Positions 34,133 to 42,258 of a stretch of DNA of 64,000 bases are shown here, one piece after another (position 1 is the stretch's first letter; the number at the start of each line of letters is the position of its first letter). The position numbers were made by a program, and so were the translations under genes. This stretch comes from Spirosoma rhododendri. GTDB lineage: Bacteria > Bacteroidota > Bacteroidia > Cytophagales > Spirosomataceae. Under the pieces are notes generated by a model that saw only the letters and a list, made by a program, of their open reading frames with translations, was not told the origin of the DNA and did no database searches. Location of the stretch: NCBI RefSeq assembly GCF_012849055.1, contig NZ_CP051677.1:3487001-3551000 (forward strand), given 5' to 3'.

Positions 34133-34140
34133 CAAAGATA
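34133..34140 (-). promoter_or_regulatory. -7 promoter element of tsaC
   Basis: Minus strand TATCTTTG, an exact TAnnTTTG, 7 bases upstream of the tsaC ATG. The very short leader is unusual; the transcript may be nearly leaderless. Confidence 0.65.
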
Positions 34141-34186
34141 GCAAGACCGATAGAATCGGTGAGTGGCAGCACGTTCCTTTCCCGCC

Positions 34187-34194
34187 TATCTTTG
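34187..34194 (+). promoter_or_regulatory. -7 promoter element of 41-residue protein gene
   Basis: TATCTTTG, an exact TAnnTTTG, 19 bases before the ATG at 34214. Confidence 0.65.
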
Positions 34195-34213
34195 CTCGAA
34201 AGACCAACCATCC

Positions 34214-34339
34214 ATGAACGACCGCATTAAACAATGGCTCAAACGAGTCGGCTGGCTGGGCTTCCTGTTTTTCCTGATCAAAGGCTTACTCTGGCTGATT
34301 ATTCCCTACCTGATCGCCAAGGGGATACTGTCTAAATAA
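34214..34339 (+). CDS. 41-residue membrane protein
   Basis: A short gene with 42 codons including the stop: MNDRIKQWLKRVGWLGFLFF leads into a second hydrophobic stretch LIKGLLWLIIPYLIAK and the basic end GILSK. An amphipathic basic N-terminus (RIKQWLKR) is followed by about 27 mostly hydrophobic residues, enough for one long or two short membrane helices. An exact promoter motif sits 19 bases upstream, and the TAA stop is the first part of the octamer repeat at 34337. No function can be named. Confidence 0.7.
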   Translation: MNDRIKQWLKRVGWLGFLFFLIKGLLWLIIPYLIAKGILSK

Positions 34340-34407
34340 AGAGTGAAAGAATGAAAGAGCGAAAAACCATCCGGCAAATTCGCTCTTTCACTCTTTCGCT
34401 CTTTAAA
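34337..34407. repeat. AAAG-octamer inverted repeat
   Basis: Left arm AAAGAGTG AAAGAATG AAAGAGCG AAA, right arm built of CGCTCTTT and CACTCTTT units ending in CTTTAAA. Loop about 17 bases. It fills the gap between the 41-residue gene and slyD and provides the stop codon of the former. Same element as in rnpB. Confidence 0.85.
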
Positions 34408-34408
34408 A

Positions 34409-34876
34409 TTAATGTACCCCGCCCGGGCCGTGGACGTGGCCGTGATCCAGTTCGTCGGGGGTGGCGTCGCGGACGTCTAGGATTTCGACGTCGAAATGCA
34501 GACTCTGGTCGGCCAGCGGGTGGTTGGCATCGACGGTGACGGTGTCGGTGCCGACGTTGGTGATCGTGATGAGTTCGCCCTCGTTTGTTTCAAACTGCAT
34601 CCCTACTGCCACGCGCTGATCGCCGAATGCGCGCTTGGGCACTTCTTCTACCAACGCGGGATTGCGCCGGCCATACCCTTTTTCGGGAGTTACGTCGATC
34701 TTGAATTTATCGCCTTTCACGTGGTTTTCCAGTCCTTCTTCCATGCCCGGAATCAGGTTGCCTTCGCCGTGAAGATAGTATAGGGGTTCGCTGCCAACAC
34801 TGGAGTCGAGCACGTTGCCCGCATCGTCGGTCAGTGTATAGTGGATAGCGGCTACTTTGTGTTTTGAAATCTGCAT
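34409..34876 (-). CDS. slyD: FKBP-type peptidyl-prolyl isomerase (SlyD-like)
   Basis: A 155-residue SlyD-type isomerase and chaperone: VAAIHYTLTDDAGNVLDSSV, the IPGMEEGLENHVKGDKFKID block, ALVEEVPKRAF in the inserted flap and VDANHPLADQSLHFDVEILD. The C-terminal tail DELDHGHVHGPGGVH is short but histidine-rich, as in metal-binding SlyD. A TAnnTTTG promoter lies 38 bases upstream. Confidence 0.9.
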   Translation of the reverse strand: MQISKHKVAAIHYTLTDDAGNVLDSSVGSEPLYYLHGEGNLIPGMEEGLENHVKGDKFKIDVTPEKGYGRRNPALVEEVPKRAFGDQRVAVGMQFETNEGELITITNVGTDTVTVDANHPLADQSLHFDVEILDVRDATPDELDHGHVHGPGGVH

Positions 34877-34913
34877 AATAAATCGGCCAGGCCGTTTGTG
34901 TATGATTATAGAA

Positions 34914-34921
34914 CAAACCTA
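34914..34921 (-). promoter_or_regulatory. -7 promoter element of slyD
   Basis: Minus strand TAGGTTTG, an exact TAnnTTTG, 38 bases upstream of the slyD ATG. Confidence 0.5.
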
Positions 34922-35102
34922 CGCCGGAAAAGTCTTTCCACGGGCCGATTTATGTAGCGACGTTCTGACAACGGGGTTGGTGTAGCCGGTTGCTGCCCCG
35001 GACGGGGGCGTCAGCGGCAAAGATTTCGGGGCAGCATCGGTTCTGAACCGGCTGCACCTTACGTTTGCAGTCGCTCACGGCTGCTCCACGATTCTTTTCG
35101 CC

Positions 35103-35810
35103 ATGTTTCCCGTTTCTACACTTCGCACGGCCTACGCTCATCCGGCCAAATCCCCGCTATCACCCCTGCTGCCGCTGGCGGGCTGGCTGACGGGGCTGGT
35201 CGGGCTGGGAGGGTACTGGCTCGGCACGGTCCTGTTTCCGCCCTCCGCGCTGCCCGTTTTGCTGAGTATGGCCCCCGTCGCCGGCTTAACCCTAGCCCGG
35301 CCCGAGAGCGACTTTGCGTCGTACATCGGCGGACGGCCGCACGACCGAAACGCAGCATCAGCAAACAGCGGAACAACGTGGCTACTGCTGCTGTTGCTGA
35401 CCCGATTTTTCGTGATACAGGCCCTGTTTGCCAACGAAGCGTTTGGCCTGACGGTGGCGCTCAAGTACGGCATGGCGCACAGCCTGAGTCATTGGGCGGT
35501 CTGGTCGGTAAGCTGGTCGCTGCCCCGCTCTGCCAACGACCCTGATTCATCGGCAGAGCGTGCTCAGGCTCCGTCGGTGCGGGTGCTGGCAACGCTGGCC
35601 GGACTGCTGCCGATGCTGGCACTGGTGTACCTGACGACCCTGTGGATTTACGCCCTGTTTCTGGTGCCGCTGCTACTGCTACGCGCCGGGCTTATCCGTC
35701 GGTTCAGACATGAAGGCGGGTACACAGGGGCCGGACTGGGGACCGTGCAGCAACTAAGCGAAGTGCTGCTATACCTGTCGTTCGTTTCGCTGCTATGGGT
35801 GTCGGTCTGA
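35103..35810 (+). CDS. CobS-like membrane protein lacking the catalytic motif
   Basis: A 235-residue polytopic membrane protein. The C-terminus RRFRHEGGYTGAGLGTVQQL and SEVLLYLSF closely follows CobS (cobalamin synthase), which in Bacteroidota typically reads GGYTGD.LGATQQL.E. Two things are missing: the Asp after GGYTG is Ala here, and the N-terminal acidic HxDGxADxxDG motif that binds magnesium is absent; the corresponding region reads GLTLARPESDFASYIGGRP. No other cobalamin gene or B12 riboswitch is nearby. It may be a degenerate or repurposed CobS relative. Assignment rests on a short stretch, so confidence is moderate. Confidence 0.55.
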   Translation: MFPVSTLRTAYAHPAKSPLSPLLPLAGWLTGLVGLGGYWLGTVLFPPSALPVLLSMAPVAGLTLARPESDFASYIGGRPHDRNAASANSGTTWLLLLLLTRFFVIQALFANEAFGLTVALKYGMAHSLSHWAVWSVSWSLPRSANDPDSSAERAQAPSVRVLATLAGLLPMLALVYLTTLWIYALFLVPLLLLRAGLIRRFRHEGGYTGAGLGTVQQLSEVLLYLSFVSLLWVSV

Positions 35811-35880
35811 CCGGCTCGCCGTGTTCATCGCGTTAATTGCCAGTGGGCGACAGCTAAAGTTCCTATGGGTCGGCTTCCCT

Positions 35881-36165
35881 GCCCGCCCCGAAGCGTCGGC
35901 CCGGCCTGAAGGGGGAGAAGTTCATTCGCGGAATACTCCCCCTTCAGAGCTTGTTTGGTGAAGGAGTTTTTGTCATCCCGACGCAGGAGGGATATTCGGT
36001 AAAAGCAAATAAACCGCCTGCTACCGAAGATCCTTCGCAGGCTCAGGATGACAAAAAAGGCTATTTTGACCTAACCAACGCTTCCCCAAACAAGCTCTGA
36101 AGGGGGAGTATTCCGCGAATGAACTTCTCCCCCTTCAGGCCGGGCCGACGGGTCGGGGCGGGGGG
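35881..36165. repeat. Large nested palindrome (about 285 bp)
   Basis: Left arm from GCCCGCCCCGAAGCGTCGGC to CTTGTTTGGTGAAGG pairs with the right arm CTTCCCCAAACAAGCTC to GGTCGGGGCGGGG. Each arm contains its own hairpin CCTGAAGGGGGAG-CTCCCCCTTCAG around ATTCCGCGAATGAA, the module also seen at 4286-4511. The core holds a second palindrome TTTTTGTCATCC with GGATGACAAAAA, and GCAGGAGGGAT with ATCCTTCGCAG. It fills the gap between convergent genes. Confidence 0.85.
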
Positions 36166-36203
36166 TATTTCTATCCAGCACGTAACAGCCCCCGGTGAAT
36201 GAG

Positions 36204-39200
36204 TTAGCCGCCGTTGGGTAGCCGGATGATGAATGTACAGCCTTCGCCTTCCCGGCTTTCTACCGTCAGGCTACCCCCGTGTGCTTTGATGATGTCGTAA
36301 CTCAGCGACAGGCCCAGCCCGGTGCCTTCTCCGCTTGGCTTAGTCGTGAAAAACGGCTGAAAAATCTTTTGCTGCATAGTATCGGAAATGCCTGTACCAT
36401 TGTCGCTCACCTGAATCTCTACCGCTTTGTCGACGATACGGGTCTGCACGGTCACGGTTGGTTTGAAATCATCATTGGCTTGCTTTAGGCGCTGATTGAC
36501 GGCGTAAAACGCGTTGTTGAACAGGTTGAGGAGCACCCGGCTAATGTCCTGCCCCACCAGGTCGACCTTACCCAAATCGGGCTGGAGTTTCTGTACCAGC
36601 GCGCAGGTAAACAGCGGATTTCTAACCCGCTGCCCATAGTAGGCCAGGCGAATGTATTCATCGACCAGTGCGTTCAGATCGACGGGGTATCGCTCGCCAC
36701 TACCCATTCGGCTGTGTTCGAGCATACCCTGCACGATACTTGACGCCCGGTTGCCGTGGTGGCTGATCTTTTGCAGGTTTTGCTTTAACGTGTCGAGTAA
36801 TTCGTTTTCCAAGTCTGCATCGCGCTGCTGTCGTTTCTGCTCATCCTCCAGTTCCGTCACCACATCGACCGACAGGTCGGAGAAGTTATTGACGAAGTTG
36901 AGCGGGTTCTGAATTTCGTGGGCGATACCCGCTGTCAGTTCGCCGAGGCTGGCGAGTTTTTCGCGCTGAATGAGCTGATGCTGCGTGTCCCGGAGTTCGG
37001 TGAGGGTATCGGCGAGGTTGTTACGCTGCGTTTCGATCTCCAGTTTTTGCCGGATTACTTCTTCCGTCCGCAGGGCTACGTTACGTTCCAGCAATTGATT
37101 GGCTTTCCGAAGCTGCCGCGACCGGTACCGCACCAGTGCCCAAACGACCAGCGCGGCCAGTATCGCATAGAGGATGTAGGCCCACGGGGCGCGCCACCAG
37201 GGCGGCAATACGGTCAGTTGAATCGAAGCACCCTGCTGGTTGTACAGCCCGTCGTTGTTCGACGCTTTCACCCGAAAAACGTAGGTGCCCGGTGCCAGAA
37301 ATGAATAGGTTGCCGACCGCTGCGTGCCGCAATTGACCCACCCGCTGTTGACGCCTTCGAGCTGGTAGGTATACTGGTTTTTCTCCGGGGCAATGTAGTT
37401 CAGGCCCACAAAGTCGAACGAGATTACGTTATCGCGGTAGCTCAGCGTCAGGGGCTGCGTTGGAAACAAACGGGTCGAGTCCTGCACCCGTACCCGCGTG
37501 ATGTAGACGGGGGGCACGAAGGTATTGCTTGCCATGTCGGATGGGCGAAACACCACCAGCCCGTTTGTGCAGCCAAAGGCCAGTTCGCCGGTCGGCGCGG
37601 AGGTGCAGGCCCCCGTAAAGCTTTGCCCTAGCAGCCCGTCGTGTTCGTCGAACACCCGGAGCTGGCGCGTCAGCGGGTCCAGCCGACATAATTTGTCGTT
37701 GGTCGCCAGCCAGAGCATACCCATCTGATCGGTAGTCAGGGCAACGATGTGGTTGTCGGGCAGACCGTTGTGAACAGTAAACGTCGATACGTCCGCCGTT
37801 TTGGGATCGACACGGAAGATGCCGCCGATATTGGTCGCCATCCAGATCGCACCGTCGTTGGTTTCGCAGAGGGCTACTACGTCGCGGCTGTAGAAAATTT
37901 TCTTGTCGCCGGAGTGTGGAGGGTGGTAGCTCGTAAACCGGCCCGACCGGGGGTCTAGTTTACAGGCCCCTACGCCCCCGGCCGTTACCCAGACATCCCC
38001 CGAGCGGGTCACCAGCACGTCGCTGACCTGCCCGCCCCCTTTTCCGAAGGGGTTACTCCTGTCGATCTGGAAAAGCGTATACTGGCCGTTGGCCGGGTCG
38101 AAATGGGCCAGCTTCCCCTGACCGGCTATCCACAGCTTCCCCTGTCCGTCGTCGTCGATGCTGGTGATCGTAAAACCGACCGGATAGTGCCGAAGCTGAC
38201 CCATTGCGTCCAGCGTGCGCAGGCCCGTCGGGACGGCCATCCAGGTCCGGCCGTTGCGGTCGCAGTGGAGGGCCGAAATCAGATCGGTGGGTGAATAGAC
38301 GACGAATTTCTGGGATTCCCCCTTGTCCGGCGCGGGTGGCTGCGTGGTGTCGTAAGGTGTCTGGTCAGCCAGAGTCAGGCGGGATACCTTCCCGATGTAG
38401 TCATTGGTGGCGTTGTTGAACCAGAGCGCCCCCGCCGGTCGGCCGATAGCATCGTGATATTGTTTTCAACTCTGGGCGTAGCATTATGGTCTGGAATGGG
38501 CTGATAAAATTCAAACCGGGGCGTCAGCGTGGAATAATGGTCGATGCCGTTGGCGCTCCCGATCCAGAACGACCCCCGCCGGTCGGCCAGCAGCGCCCAG
38601 ACAACCTCGTGGCTCAGCGAACCGGGAATCGACGGGTTGGGCCGGTAGGTAATGGTTTTGCCGGAAGCCGGGTCGAGCTGTACCAGCCCCGACAGGGTAC
38701 CCACCATCAGGTCGTGGTGTTCGTTTTCGCCCAGCCCTTTGGGCATTATTTCCCGGTTGGGCAGGTACTTCCTGCCGGTTGGTGCGTAGGTGGTCAGGGC
38801 CTCGTCGCGGCCGGGCGATGGCTTTTTTCCGGGCCGCAGCTGGTAAAGCCCGTCGTTAAAAGCCGCCAGCCACAGGCTATTGTCGGCCGCGAGGTACATC
38901 GACTCGATCCGGGGCTGTGGTTTGGCGGGGTCGGGGCCAAAATAAAACGGGCTGAACTTCCCCGTTTGTCGGTTCATGGTAAACAGGCCGGTGGCGGTGC
39001 CTACCCACAACGTACCAAACCGATCTTCCTGAATCGACCATACCCGCCCGTCGGCACCGCGCGCAACCGGTACGCTGTAGAGCCGGTATTGTTTGGTGCG
39101 GGGATTGAAGCGGGCCAGCCCACCTTCCGAACCAATCCAGAGATAGCCCTGCCTGTCTTCGATCAGGGTGTAGCAGATGTCGTAAGCCGCAACCTGACCC

Positions 39201-39643
39201 GACCCGGCCCGCTCCACCCGAAAGAAATTCACCCGGCCCGTGCGCTTATCGAGCCGGTGCAGCCCACCGCCGGGCGTGACAAACCAGATTTCGCCCGACC
39301 GCGATTCCAGCATGTCCCAGATGTTGTTGTGCGCCATGTGGTTGTTCGGGTCGGCGGGGTCGGGTTTGTAGACGGTGAACGTGTAGCCGTCGTACCGATT
39401 CAGGCCGTCGCCGGTGCCGAACCACATGAACCCGTCCCGGTCCTGGTAGATGCTGAAAATTGTGTTGCTGGATAGCCCCTGCGCTGTGCTGAGGTGCTCG
39501 AACCGAAGCGGAGATTGCCCTAACGGGGATTGCCCCGGCGGAGGCTGTCGCAGTGAATTCTGTCGCAGTGAATGCTGCCCGTGGGCAAACACAGCGACAA
39601 GCATGCACAGCGTAATGGTAATTAATCGGTGGTGTGGAATCAT
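36204..39643 (-). pseudogene. Two-component-regulator propeller sensor histidine kinase, frameshifted
   Basis: A periplasmic-sensor kinase: signal peptide from MIPHHRLITITLCMLVAVFA, then about 14 propeller repeats (pattern DRDGFMWFGTGDGLNRYDG, DRQGYLWIGSEGGLARFNP and others), a Y_Y_Y domain (NQYTYQLEGVNSGWVNCGTQ), one membrane helix (WAYILYAILAALVVWALV), then phosphoacceptor GELTAGIAHEIQNPLNFVNN and a HATPase with VSDNGTGISDTMQQKIFQPF. The frame breaks at the C5 run 38429-38433 (G5 on the coding strand): one more G joins LSADRRG to ALWFNNATNDYIGKVSRLTL. The corrected product has about 1146 residues. No receiver or DNA-binding domain follows, unlike hybrid two-component systems. Confidence 0.87.
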
Positions 39644-39721
39644 TGAGAAAGGCAGGAAGCAACGGTAGGTAGCCTGTTGGTAGCAGGTGATGAGGGCCAT
39701 TCGGCTTATTCAGTCCTCAAG

Positions 39722-40025
39722 TTTAACAGGAAGCCGTATAAAGTCAAGTCAGTCAATACCAGCAATCCGGTCTGCTGGCCGACGCTAAAATACGCACGCC
39801 ATTGGTGTTTTTCTAATGTAACCCGTCGATGAACCACTGTGACTGTGGCTCGCAGTTACCTGTGCGTCAGCCGTGTCTACTTTCCGGTAAGGCGTCTGTC
39901 TCCGTGGCGCGGTGCGGACACCGACATTCGGATTCGATTAGCTGTCGAATGAGAACAGTACTGGCCGGGAAACTACCTTGTCCGGTTATGTAGCTTGTCG
40001 ACCGTTCGTCAATAATTAGAAGATT
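39722..40025. other. Intergenic region before sdpR-like gene
   Basis: About 300 bases without a convincing reading frame, RNA gene or repeat. It contains one small inverted repeat (TTCGATTAGCTGTCGAA near 39940) and becomes AT-rich towards the operator at 40026. Confidence 0.5.
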
Positions 40026-40045
40026 GTCTAATTGTTTAATTAGAC
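40026..40045. promoter_or_regulatory. Candidate operator of the ArsR-family regulator
   Basis: GTCTAATTGTTTAATTAGAC: perfect 8-base arms with a 4-base spacer, 65 bases before the start. The heptamer TGTCTAA recurs at 40025 and 40049, giving repeated half-sites. Confidence 0.6.
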
Positions 40046-40109
40046 GTTTGTCTAACCAGTTGCTGACAAAGTCGCTGCCTTCTGTGCAGTAAATTAGCTA
40101 TAGTACCCC

Positions 40110-40412
40110 ATGAACCTGCTTTTCAAAGCTCTCAACGACCCAACCCGGCGGCAGATTCTCGATCTGCTGCGGACGGGTGATCTAAACGCCGGTGAAATCG
40201 CTGAGCAGTTCGCTATGTCGAAGCCCAGTATTTCGCACCACCTCGATTTGTTGCGGCAGGCCGGGTTGGTGGAGTCGGTGAAGCAGGGGCAGTTTATCAC
40301 GTATTCGCTCAACACCACCGTGCTCGATGAACTGCTGGGCTGGCTGCTCAGCTTCCAGCAACCCACCCCCGTCGCGTCCGAAAACGAATCAAACCGTTCT
40401 GTAAACCAATAA
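40110..40412 (+). CDS. ArsR family regulator (SdpR-like)
   Basis: A 100-residue winged-helix repressor: LFKALNDPTRRQILDLLRTG at the start, the helix-turn-helix GEIAEQFAMSKPSISHHLDL and the wing ESVKQGQFITYSLNTTVL. There are no metal-binding cysteines, which points to the SdpR/YvbA-like group rather than metal sensors. It is 12 bases upstream of an SdpI-family gene; in Bacillus SdpR represses sdpRI and is relieved through SdpI. No sdpABC toxin genes are present here. Confidence 0.88.
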   Translation: MNLLFKALNDPTRRQILDLLRTGDLNAGEIAEQFAMSKPSISHHLDLLRQAGLVESVKQGQFITYSLNTTVLDELLGWLLSFQQPTPVASENESNRSVNQ

Positions 40413-40424
40413 CTCTGTTGCACC

Positions 40425-41090
40425 ATGAACACGAAAACTACCTCCGCCGAGTGGATGATTCTGGCTCCCTGCCTGTTGGCACTCGGCTACGTTGCCCTGA
40501 TCTGGAATCAACTGCCTGCGACGATAGTATCGCACTACGGCCTGTCGGGTAAGCCAGACGGCTGGATGCCGAAAGAAAACGCATTGCTGATTCTGACCGT
40601 CGCGACGGGGCTTACGTACCTGCTACTGCGTTTCTTACCGCGCATCGACCCGAAGGGCCGGACGCAATCAGCCTTATTTCTACGAATTCGGTTCGTTGTC
40701 AGTCTGCTGCTGGCGGCCACGTTGACGGGACTGTTTTACAGGGCGACTCCTACCGGCGGTTCGCGGCCGGGGGTGGGCGGTCTGCTGGCCCTGACTTGTG
40801 TGGCGGTGGCTGTACTCGGCAATTACATGACGACCCTCAGACCCAACTGGGTAATCGGTATCCGAACGCCCTGGACGCTGGCAAACGACCGGGTCTGGAC
40901 ACGTACGCACCGGCTGGGCGGTCGGCTGATGGTGGTGGGTGGGTTGCTTGGTGCCCTGCTGGCCCTGCTTGTTCCTGCTCCGTACACGGTCGGGGCGGTC
41001 GTAGCTGCGCTCCTGGTCGTATCACTGATTCCCGTTGTGTATTCTTACGTTTACTTCCGGCAGGAAAAAGCGCACCAATCACTATCGTAA
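40425..41090 (+). CDS. SdpI family membrane protein (DUF1648)
   Basis: A 221-residue protein with about six membrane helices. The DUF1648 part (LPATIVSHYGLSGKPDGWMP) and the SdpI part (LGNYMTTLRPNWVIGIRTPW, then DRVWTRTHRLGGRLMVVGGL) are both clear. SdpI confers immunity to the SdpC toxin and signals to SdpR in Bacillus; without SdpC the role here is unknown. Probably co-transcribed with the regulator. Confidence 0.9.
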   Translation: MNTKTTSAEWMILAPCLLALGYVALIWNQLPATIVSHYGLSGKPDGWMPKENALLILTVATGLTYLLLRFLPRIDPKGRTQSALFLRIRFVVSLLLAATLTGLFYRATPTGGSRPGVGGLLALTCVAVAVLGNYMTTLRPNWVIGIRTPWTLANDRVWTRTHRLGGRLMVVGGLLGALLALLVPAPYTVGAVVAALLVVSLIPVVYSYVYFRQEKAHQSLS

Positions 41091-41118
41091 CTGGCCAGTG
41101 AGTCTGGCCGCCACCAGC

Positions 41119-41153
41119 GCAAAACCGTGAGCCAAAAACTGTAAACCGCACCC
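41119..41153. repeat. Single heptamer arm before the hydrolase gene
   Basis: The minus strand reads GTTTACA GTTTTTG GCTCACG GTTTT, in the right-hand orientation only, ending 5 bases before the ATG at 41158. Confidence 0.5.
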
Positions 41154-41157
41154 CTAT

Positions 41158-42138
41158 ATGTCCCGCCTGCTCCTCCTTTTGCTACTCGGCCTGACCGGCA
41201 CCGTGCTGGCCCAGACCAGCGAACCGATTCACTATGTCATCACTCAGCCCGCCGGTGTCAGCCTGACCCTCGACGGAACGCTGACGCTACCCGCCAATGC
41301 CACAGGTCCCGTGCCGGTGGTGCTGCTCATTGCGGGGTCCGGCCCCACCGACCGAGACAGTAACTCGCCGGTGCCCGTTGGCGGTAAAACCGTGCAGGGT
41401 AGTCCGTTTCGTATGCTAGCTGATAGCCTGTCGCGGCAGGGCGTGGCCGTGGCCCGGTACGACAAGCGGTATTCGGGGACTAACGCGATGGTTGCCGTGA
41501 TGAAGATAAAACAGGACCAACATCGGTTTGATTACTACGTCAGCGATGCTGTGGGCCTTATTCGGCAGTTGCAGGCCGACAAGCGGTTTTCGCGGGTGGT
41601 GGTGGCGGGGCATAGCGAAGGCTCACTGGTGGGTATGCTGGCGGCTACCCAAACTAACGCCGACGCCTTTGTATCGCTGGCGGGGTCGGGGCATAACATC
41701 GCCGATGTGCTGAAACTGCAACTGGCGAAGTTACCCGATAGTCAGCGCGACCGGGCTTACCGCGACCTCGACTCGCTGCGGGCGGGGCAGACCGTCAAGG
41801 AGCCGCCCATGTTGGTGGCCTCGTTCTTTGCGCCCTCGGTTCAGCCGTACCTGATGTCGTGGATGAAGTATGACCCGGCGATTGAGATTATGAAGTTTCG
41901 TGGGCCGGTGCTGCTGATAAACGGAAAGCGCGACCTGCAATCGGGCGTGACCGAGGCCGACGCACTCAAAGCCGCCCGGCCCGACGCCCGGCTGCTGCTG
42001 TACCCCAATATGACGCATATGCTGAAAGACGCGGCTGGCGAATCGACGCCCGACAATTTTAAAACGTACCACGATCCCAGTCTGCCGCTAACACCCGGTC
42101 TTGCTACAGCTATCGCGCAGTTTGTTCGGGGGAATTGA
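41158..42138 (+). CDS. Secreted alpha/beta hydrolase
   Basis: A 326-residue exported hydrolase with signal peptide LLLLLLLGLTGTVLAQ. The nucleophile elbow is VVVAGHSEGSLVGMLAA (GHSEG), the oxyanion region LLIAGSGPTDRDSNSPVPVG, an acid in INGKRDLQSGVTEADAL and the catalytic His in YPNMTHMLKD. It resembles the YfhR/EstD-type esterases of Bacteroidota. The substrate is unknown. Confidence 0.88.
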   Translation: MSRLLLLLLLGLTGTVLAQTSEPIHYVITQPAGVSLTLDGTLTLPANATGPVPVVLLIAGSGPTDRDSNSPVPVGGKTVQGSPFRMLADSLSRQGVAVARYDKRYSGTNAMVAVMKIKQDQHRFDYYVSDAVGLIRQLQADKRFSRVVVAGHSEGSLVGMLAATQTNADAFVSLAGSGHNIADVLKLQLAKLPDSQRDRAYRDLDSLRAGQTVKEPPMLVASFFAPSVQPYLMSWMKYDPAIEIMKFRGPVLLINGKRDLQSGVTEADALKAARPDARLLLYPNMTHMLKDAAGESTPDNFKTYHDPSLPLTPGLATAIAQFVRGN

Positions 42139-42258
42139 ACCAGTACGTTCGGGTCGTTGGCCGTGCATCGATGTAACCCATTAATAAATTTCATGACTAC
42201 TTAATGGCATCTTTTGAGGGTTTACTGTTATTGTCATAAAAACAGTCGATAAAGTACC

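Noticed and set aside
34922..35102. Possible cobalamin riboswitch before the CobS-like gene
   Set aside because: The region is GC-rich and can fold, but the B12-box sequence blocks are not present.
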